64,000 nt of DNA from Streptomyces massasporeus. GTDB lineage: Bacteria; Actinomycetota; Actinomycetes; Streptomycetales; Streptomycetaceae. The position numbers and the translations under genes are program-made. This document shows positions 58,824-64,000 of the stretch, in pieces. Position 1 is the first letter of the stretch; the number at the start of each line of letters is the position of its first letter. The stretch covers positions 227,877-291,876 of the forward strand of contig NZ_BMSE01000011.1 of NCBI RefSeq assembly GCF_014648995.1. The letters are read 5' to 3'. The notes under the pieces were generated by a model. That model was not told the origin of the DNA and ran no database searches. It saw only the letters and a list, made by a program, of their open reading frames with translations.

Positions 58824-60851
58824 TCAGCTGCTCTCCCCGGCGGCGGCCCGCTGCCAGGCCCCCTCCCTCAGCAGCCGCAGCCCGTTCAGACCGACCAGGA
58901 CCGTGGAGCCCTCGTGGCCCGCGACACCCAGCGGCAGCGGCAGGTCACCGGCCAGGTCCCAGACGACCAGACCGGCGATGAACACCCCGGCGATCACGAG
59001 GTTCTGCACGACCAGCCCACGGGCGCGGCGGGACAGGGCGACGGTGGCGGGGACCGCGGCGAGTTCGTCGCGCACGACGACGGCGTCCGCGGTCTCCAGG
59101 GCCAGGTCGGAGCCGGCCCGGCCCATGGCGATCCCGGTGTGCGCGGCGGCCAGGGCGGGCGCGTCGTTGACGCCGTCCCCGACGACCAGCACCTTGCGGC
59201 CCGCGCTCTCCAGCTCCCGGACGGCGTCCAGCTTGTCCTGCGGCAGCAGCCCGGCGCGCACGTCGTCGATGCCCGCCTCGGTGGCGAGGTGTGCGGCGGC
59301 GCGGGGGTTGTCGCCCGTGAGGAGTACCGGGGCGCTGCCGGTGAGCCGGGCGAGGGAGGCGACCGTGGCGGCGGCGTCCGGGCGCAGCCGGTCGGCGATG
59401 CCGAGCAGTCCGGCGGGGGTGCCGTCGACGACGACCAGGACGGCGGTACGACCGGACTCCTCCAGTTCCGCGGCAGTCCGGCCGAACTCCTCCGGCTTCA
59501 CGGCCGTGCCGACTGCGGCGTCCGGTTCCGTGGCCGTGCCGTCGCGGGCGTCCAGCAGCCGGGCCGGTGCGCCCACCGCGACCGCACGGCCGCCGACGAC
59601 GGCGGTGACTCCCACGCCGGGCGCCGACGTGAAGTCTCGCGCATCGGGCAGGTCGAGGCCGCGCTCGCGGGCCGCGTCCACCACCGCCCGGGCCAGCGGG
59701 TGCTCACTGGGCCGCTCGGTGGCGGCCGCCAGCGTCAGCAGCTCCCCCTCGTCCAGGCCGGATCCGGGCAGCGGCCGGACGTCGGTGACCCGCGGGCTCC
59801 CCTCGGTGAGGGTGCCGGTCTTGTCCAGGGCGACCGCGTCCACCTGGCCGAGCCGCTCCATCACCACGGCCGACTTCACCAGCACGCCGTGCCGCCCGGC
59901 GTTGGCGATGGCCGACAGCAGGGGCGGCATGGTGGCCAGCACGACCGCGCACGGGGAGGCGACGATCATGAACGTCATGGCCCGCAACAGCGCGTCGGTG
60001 AGCTGCGCGCCGAAGGCGAGCGGCACCAGGAAGACGGCCAGGGTCGCGGCCACCATGCCCAGCGAGTAGCGCTGTTCGACCTTCTCGATGAACAGCTGCG
60101 TGGGCGCCTTCGTCTCGGACGCCTCCTGCACCATGCGGACGATGCGGGCGATCACCGAGTCGGACGCGTCGTGCTCGACCCGGACGCGCAGCACGCCGGT
60201 GCCGTTGAGGGTGCCCGCGAAGACCTCGTCGCCCCGCTCCTTCGGCACGGGCAGCGGCTCGCCGGTGATGGTCGCCTGGTCCACCTCGCTCGCACCGTCC
60301 AGCACCCGGCCGTCGGCGCCGACGCGCTCCCCGGGGCGTACGAGCACGAGGTCGCCGACCGTCAAATCCTCCACGGCGACGGCCTGTTCACCACCGTCGG
60401 GACTCAGTCGGGTGGCCGTGGCGGGGGCCAGGTCGAGCAGGCCCCGGACGGAGTCGGCGGTGCGGGCCGTGGCCAGTGCCTCCAGCGCGCCCGAGGTGGC
60501 GAAGATGACGATGAGCAGCGCGCCGTCCATGACCTGCCCGATCGCGGCGGCGCCGAGCGCGGCGACGACCATCAGGAGGTCGACGTCGAGCGTGCGGTCC
60601 TTGAGCGCCTTGAGCCCCTCCCACCCCGGCTCCCAGCCACCCGTGACGTACGACAGGGCGTACAGCGGTCCCCATGTCCAGGCCGGGGCGCCGGTCAGCT
60701 GCAAGGGCAGCGCGAGCAGGAAGAGGACGGTGGCCGCGGCGGCCCAGCGCGCCTCGGGGAGGGCGAGGACACGGGTACGCCGCCGGGCCACCGCGCCGGG
60801 GCGCTCGGGCTTGGTCCGTTCGACCGGCTGCGGCGTGAGGGTGGAGGTCAT
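58824..60851 (-). CDS. P1B-4-type heavy-metal transporting P-type ATPase
   Basis: 675 aa from the ATG at 60851 (AGAAGGAC upstream). Phosphorylation site DKTGT (Asp343), actuator TGEP (about 196-199), and GDGVNDAPALA hinge. The membrane metal site is SPC (299-301) in helix 4 of the core, with HEGST (His646) in a late helix. This combination marks P1B-4 pumps (CoaT/CtpD/PfeT type: Co2+, Fe2+, possibly Zn2+). No N-terminal HMA or Cys-rich domain, as usual for the subtype. An ArsR/SmtB-type operator lies 51 bp upstream, but no regulator gene is adjacent. Confidence 0.93.
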   Translation of the reverse strand: MTSTLTPQPVERTKPERPGAVARRRTRVLALPEARWAAAATVLFLLALPLQLTGAPAWTWGPLYALSYVTGGWEPGWEGLKALKDRTLDVDLLMVVAALGAAAIGQVMDGALLIVIFATSGALEALATARTADSVRGLLDLAPATATRLSPDGGEQAVAVEDLTVGDLVLVRPGERVGADGRVLDGASEVDQATITGEPLPVPKERGDEVFAGTLNGTGVLRVRVEHDASDSVIARIVRMVQEASETKAPTQLFIEKVEQRYSLGMVAATLAVFLVPLAFGAQLTDALLRAMTFMIVASPCAVVLATMPPLLSAIANAGRHGVLVKSAVVMERLGQVDAVALDKTGTLTEGSPRVTDVRPLPGSGLDEGELLTLAAATERPSEHPLARAVVDAARERGLDLPDARDFTSAPGVGVTAVVGGRAVAVGAPARLLDARDGTATEPDAAVGTAVKPEEFGRTAAELEESGRTAVLVVVDGTPAGLLGIADRLRPDAAATVASLARLTGSAPVLLTGDNPRAAAHLATEAGIDDVRAGLLPQDKLDAVRELESAGRKVLVVGDGVNDAPALAAAHTGIAMGRAGSDLALETADAVVVRDELAAVPATVALSRRARGLVVQNLVIAGVFIAGLVVWDLAGDLPLPLGVAGHEGSTVLVGLNGLRLLREGAWQRAAAGESS

Positions 60852-60901
60852 CAGGGGTCCTTCTGGCGGGGGCGCGTCGGCGCCCCTCACCATACAGGAA
60901 T

Positions 60902-60921
60902 ACATGAAGACTGATTCATGT
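60902..60921. promoter_or_regulatory. ArsR/SmtB-type metal operator
   Basis: ACATGAA-GACTGA-TTCATGT is a perfect inverted repeat with the TGAA-N6-TTCA core of CzrA/SmtB-type 12-2-12 operators. A second symmetric pair (ATGAAGAC/GTCTTCAT, 60904-60927) overlaps it. It lies 51 bp before the metal ATPase start. Confidence 0.65.
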
Positions 60922-60975
60922 CTTCATTTCGAACAGGGCCTGGCCAGACCTGGGGCGGTCCTCGCCTCGTCGGCC

Positions 60976-61386
60976 TCAGTCACCCAGCGAGTCGATGACC
61001 GTCTCGCCCGCGTGCACGCGCCGCAGCGTGCCGATGAGACGGTCGGGGTCGCCCAGACGCTCCTTCAGCAGGCAGCCGACGCCGCCCGCGGGGCGCGGTC
61101 CGGCGAGGCGGTGCACCTGGTCGGTCGCGACCCGGGACGACAGCACCAGCAGCCCTGTTTCCGGGTGCCCGGCTCGGATCGCCCGGGCCGTCCCCAATCC
61201 TTCGTCCGTGCGGCCGGACGGCAGGTGGATGTCGATGACGACGACGTCGGGCGACGACCGGGCGACCTCACGCAGCCCGTCGGTATGGCCGGTGGCCGTG
61301 CCGACCACCTCGACCCCGCGCTCGGTGAGCACCCGGACGAGGGCGTCCCGCAGGGCGGGGGTGCCTTCGATGACGACGACGCGCAT
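60976..61386 (-). CDS. Stand-alone receiver-domain protein
   Basis: 136 aa, one REC domain and no DNA-binding domain. Phospho-acceptor Asp52 (VVVIDIHLP), switch Ser (VLSSR) and Lys108 (LLKER) are kept, but the acidic pair that binds Mg reads Glu7-Gly8 (VVVIEGTP) instead of two acids. The stop comes where a NarL-type protein would enter its linker to the LuxR helix-turn-helix, and no HTH remnant follows. GGAGGGGAC precedes the ATG. It lies 67 bp after the complete response regulator and may act as a phosphate sink or a truncated duplicate. Confidence 0.85.
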   Translation of the reverse strand: MRVVVIEGTPALRDALVRVLTERGVEVVGTATGHTDGLREVARSSPDVVVIDIHLPSGRTDEGLGTARAIRAGHPETGLLVLSSRVATDQVHRLAGPRPAGGVGCLLKERLGDPDRLIGTLRRVHAGETVIDSLGD

Positions 61387-61453
61387 GTCCCCTCCCTCCC
61401 CGCACAGGACAGATGGTCCCCGCTCCGAAGGGTGGACGTCAGCGAGGTTTCCC

Positions 61454-62149
61454 TCACCGGTCCCGCTGGTTTTCCGCGCGCAGGTACATCAAGGTGGCCA
61501 CGACCCGGCGGTTGAGGTGCCGCTGCTCGTTCTCGGAACCCAGGCCGAGCTTGCCGAAGATGGTCGACAGGTTCCTTTCGACGTTCCCCAGCGTGCAGGA
61601 GAGTTTCTGGGCGATGGCCAGGTTGGTCAGGCCCCTTGCCACGAGGGAGAGGATCTGCCGCTCACGGGGCGTCAGGCCCTCCAGCGGATCGGGCGCCCGG
61701 TCGGCGGGCCGGGGCTGCGGAACCAGGAGGTCACGGACCCATCCGGGGTCGATGACGACCTGGCCTTTGGCGACCCGGCTCATCGCGTCGGTGATCAGTT
61801 CCATGTCGCCCAGGCTGCCCTTCGCCATGAGGCCGACCGCGCGGGGCGGCTCCAGTCCCATGAGCCGTTTGACGTGCTCCACCGTCGGGTCGGTCGCGAG
61901 GACCAGCAAGGCGACCTCGGGGTAGAGAGCCCGGACTCGCTCGGCGATGCGCAGTCCCGCGTCGGCGGGCTGGGCCTCCTTGACCAGCCGCAGATCGAGG
62001 GTGACGACGTCCGGGGCGTGTTCGTCGACCAGGGCGACGGCGTCGTCGGCCGTTTCGGCACTCCCTGCGACCTCGACGCCGAGGCCGGTCAGGGCGGCGA
62101 TGAACGTGGTGCGCAGCATCGGGTCGTCCTCGACGACGACAGCTTTCAA
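61454..62149 (-). CDS. NarL/LuxR-type response regulator
   Basis: 231 aa from a TTG at 62149 (GGAGACGTCCC upstream). REC domain (1-125) with Glu7-Asp8-Asp9, phospho-Asp52 and Lys (LMAKGSL), then a LuxR HTH (about 155-215; LTPRERQILSLVARGLTNLAIAQKL). The TTG overlaps the kinase stop by 4 bp, so kinase and regulator are coupled. The Asp-rich REC with an insertion (VKEAQPADA) is typical of actinobacterial sensors of this kind. Target genes not evident. Confidence 0.92.
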   Translation of the reverse strand: MKAVVVEDDPMLRTTFIAALTGLGVEVAGSAETADDAVALVDEHAPDVVTLDLRLVKEAQPADAGLRIAERVRALYPEVALLVLATDPTVEHVKRLMGLEPPRAVGLMAKGSLGDMELITDAMSRVAKGQVVIDPGWVRDLLVPQPRPADRAPDPLEGLTPRERQILSLVARGLTNLAIAQKLSCTLGNVERNLSTIFGKLGLGSENEQRHLNRRVVATLMYLRAENQRDR

Positions 62150-63906
62150 GGGACGTCTCCTTCTGTGGGATCGGGTGAGTCGGCGGGTGGCCCGCCGGGC
62201 AGGCGGGCCACGAGGCGGGTGCCTCCGCCGCGTGGGCTGTCGACGCGCAGTTCGCCCCCGACGGCCGCGACCCGCTCGGTCAGTCCGCGCAGGCCGGTGC
62301 CGCGGGCGTCGGCGCCGCCCTGTCCGTCGTCCCAGACGGTGACGATCACGTCGTCCCCGTCCGGTGCGACTGCGACGCGGATGGCTGCCCCGGGCGTGGC
62401 GTGCTTGACCGCGTTGGTGACGCCCTCCGCGATGACGAAGTAGGCGGTGGACTCCACGTGGCCCGGCCAGCGCCGGTCGGGCACCTGGTAGGTGACCCGC
62501 CCTCCGTGGTTGCGGGCCAGATTGCCGAGGGTGTTGCCCAGGCCCTTCTTGACGAGCTCATACGGGTCCAGTCCCTGGGACAGCTCGCGCAGCGTCTTCA
62601 TCGAGTCGGTGAGTTGGCTCTTCGCCGTGGCCAGCAGGTCGGCGAGTTGGTGGCTTCCATCGGTCGCCGCCCGGCTGTGTGCCACGCCGAGCAGGGTCAA
62701 CACGGCGAAGAACCCCTGCTGGGCACCGTCGTGAAGAGCACGCTCGATCCGTGTGCGCTCGGCCAGCTCGGCTTCGAGCAGTCGCCGCCGCGACTCGCTG
62801 ACCTGCTCGTACAGCCGGACGTTCTCCATCACCAGGCCGGCGAGGGCGAACGCGATCGCCGTAGCCCGCCCGGTTTCCGTGAGGGCGGCGTCGTGTTCGA
62901 TGACGCACAGCAGCCCGTCGCCGCGCCTGACCGGCGTGCGGGTGCGCGCCGGGTCCCGGCTGTCGTCGGCACTGCTGCCGGACACATCGGTGAGCACACC
63001 GCCCTGACGGGGCAGCAGCAGGCGCAGCGTGGGATCGCCGACGGCCTCGGCGAGGGACGTCTGCAGCGTGTCCAGCGGCGTGGCGTGCAGTTCCCCGAGC
63101 CGGGCGGGCAGTTCCGCGATGTGCATCTCCCTGCGCCACTGCAGGCCGGCCGAGACGATGTACGCCACGATGAGCCCGGCCGCCGAGCCACCGAGCATGA
63201 GCACCTCGATGACGAGGCGGAAGTCGAGAGGCAACCCCATCGCGCTGGTCAGGGAGGACGCGATGAGCAGCACACCGGCGATCACCAGGATCGCCCAAAC
63301 CGGCCCGGTACGGCGACGGCGTACGGTGAGCGCGATCAGCAGGCGGCGCAGCACGATCACGATGCCCGTGATGCCGAGCACGGCCAGGATGAGGCTGCTC
63401 GCGATCGCCCACCGCGTGTTGACCTGCCCGATGTTGTAGTTCCACGTTCCGTCGGGGCGGTCGGCGAGGTACCGGCCCACCTGGGTGCCCGTGCAGGCGA
63501 GGTAGCAGATCGCGACGTAGACGCGGTCGCCCACCCCGCGCAGGCGTCCGGAGGGCAGGCTGAGGGCCAGGTGGCCGAAGACGCCGACGTACAGGAAGGC
63601 CAGGCAGAATCCCACGGCGAACAGGACCGGGTGGCTGCTGACACGGAGGAACTGCAGGTAGTAGGTGACGCCGAGCGCGATCAGCAGCACGCCCACCCGG
63701 GCTCGCGCCGTGCGGGTCCACAGCACGCCCCCCGCCAGGATCAGCGGTATTCCGAACCCCCGGTAGGCCAGGTCGGTCCAGAGCGCGGTCGGCGGCCCGA
63801 CGCCCCAGGAGGCGATGGCCGCCCACCCTGCCGCGGCGAGCGCGAGCAGCGTGACCGGCACGGCGATGATGCCGGGCATCAGCCCGCCGCGAACCGTACT
63901 CCCCAC
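62146..63906 (-). CDS. Membrane sensor histidine kinase (HisKA_3 type)
   Basis: 586 aa (577 aa if the ATG at 63879 is used; neither start has a strong ribosome site). About 8 membrane helices in the first 260 residues, a GAF-like or linker stretch (260-380), then HisKA_3 with the phospho-histidine in RALHDGAQQG and an HATPase_c domain (EGVTNAVKHA N-box, WDDGQGG G1, GTGLRGLTERV G2). It should autophosphorylate and signal to the coupled NarL regulator. Signal unknown; the multi-pass sensor suggests a membrane or envelope cue. Confidence 0.9.
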   Translation of the reverse strand: MGSTVRGGLMPGIIAVPVTLLALAAAGWAAIASWGVGPPTALWTDLAYRGFGIPLILAGGVLWTRTARARVGVLLIALGVTYYLQFLRVSSHPVLFAVGFCLAFLYVGVFGHLALSLPSGRLRGVGDRVYVAICYLACTGTQVGRYLADRPDGTWNYNIGQVNTRWAIASSLILAVLGITGIVIVLRRLLIALTVRRRRTGPVWAILVIAGVLLIASSLTSAMGLPLDFRLVIEVLMLGGSAAGLIVAYIVSAGLQWRREMHIAELPARLGELHATPLDTLQTSLAEAVGDPTLRLLLPRQGGVLTDVSGSSADDSRDPARTRTPVRRGDGLLCVIEHDAALTETGRATAIAFALAGLVMENVRLYEQVSESRRRLLEAELAERTRIERALHDGAQQGFFAVLTLLGVAHSRAATDGSHQLADLLATAKSQLTDSMKTLRELSQGLDPYELVKKGLGNTLGNLARNHGGRVTYQVPDRRWPGHVESTAYFVIAEGVTNAVKHATPGAAIRVAVAPDGDDVIVTVWDDGQGGADARGTGLRGLTERVAAVGGELRVDSPRGGGTRLVARLPGGPPADSPDPTEGDVP

Positions 63907-63943
63907 TGGGTCAAGCCACCCCCCGGCCCGTGGTTAACCAGGC

Positions 63944-64000
63944 CTAGGTCGTGTCCGCAAAGTGGTGGCGTCGTTGGTCTGTTCGTGGTGCGTCGTCATG
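63944..64000 (+). mobile_element. Possible left end of an insertion sequence (cut by window edge)
   Basis: CTAG (63944-63947) is followed by GGTCGTGTCCGCAAAGTGG and an ATG at 63998 that runs off the window. Terminal inverted repeats of IS5-type elements in Streptomyces look similar to my recollection. Without the other end or transposase this is only a candidate. Confidence 0.3.

Overview
The window is a GC-rich (about 70% or more) stretch of actinobacterial chromosome, most likely Streptomyces. Supporting signs are G/C-ending codons, many GTG and some TTG starts, short intergenic gaps, an N-terminal twin-arginine signal, a dense carbohydrate-active repertoire, and PadR, MarR, LacI and GntR regulators beside their targets. 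I see about 57 protein genes and no rRNA, tRNA or CRISPR array. Coding runs close to continuously. The longest gene-poor stretch is 7618-8035.

Layout. 1-4600: a lipoprotein gene cut by the left edge and a GH95 alpha-L-fucosidase. 4800-6844: dhaK-dhaL-dhaM, a PTS-type dihydroxyacetone kinase operon with a strong terminator. 6919-9791: a GH75 chitosanase, an FN3 lipoprotein and a surface protein. 9898-13769: PadR, 2,4-dienoyl-CoA reductase and an M20 peptidase-like protein with changed metal ligands. 13777-17290: a small conserved protein, a PAS-PAS-GAF-PP2C phosphatase and a HemK-like methyltransferase with a structured leader. 17564-24554: MarR with a sulfite-oxidase-like/flavin reductase pair, a membrane protein, a CE7 esterase, a beta-lactamase-fold hydrolase, a GntR/UTRA regulator and an alpha/beta hydrolase. 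24576-27229: PadR, an NTF2-like protein and two methyltransferases. 27489-28631: a compact Rho paralogue. 28721-33318: a D-Ala-D-Ala carboxypeptidase, the two GT-C mannosyltransferases of a coupled operon, and a hydrolase.

34279-39063 (minus strand) is a coherent amide amino-acid catabolic cluster, transcribed as FadR-type regulator, asparagine permease, asparaginase, aspartate ammonia-lyase and glutaminase. It is followed by uppP and a crcB-DUF190-crcB fluoride cassette. An ArsR/SMP-30 pair sits at 41475-42741.

42927-51027 is a galactan-use locus: a secreted GH53 galactanase, a GH42 beta-galactosidase, an ABC importer (binding protein plus two permeases) and a LacI repressor, with a clear inverted-repeat operator in the divergent promoter. 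52191-58813 is a second galactoside locus: an MFS transporter, two different GH35 enzymes and a LacI repressor, headed by a perfect 28-bp palindrome lying over the promoter. The right end holds a P1B-4 metal ATPase with an ArsR/SmtB-type operator, a stand-alone receiver protein, and a NarL-type response regulator with its sensor kinase. The last ~55 bases may be the edge of an insertion sequence.

The items I find most worth following are the compact Rho with a full motor but altered RNA-binding motif, the two sugar operons with readable operators, the M20 protein with non-canonical metal ligands, the SD-containing leader upstream of the HemK-like gene, and a dispersed intergenic repeat present twice.
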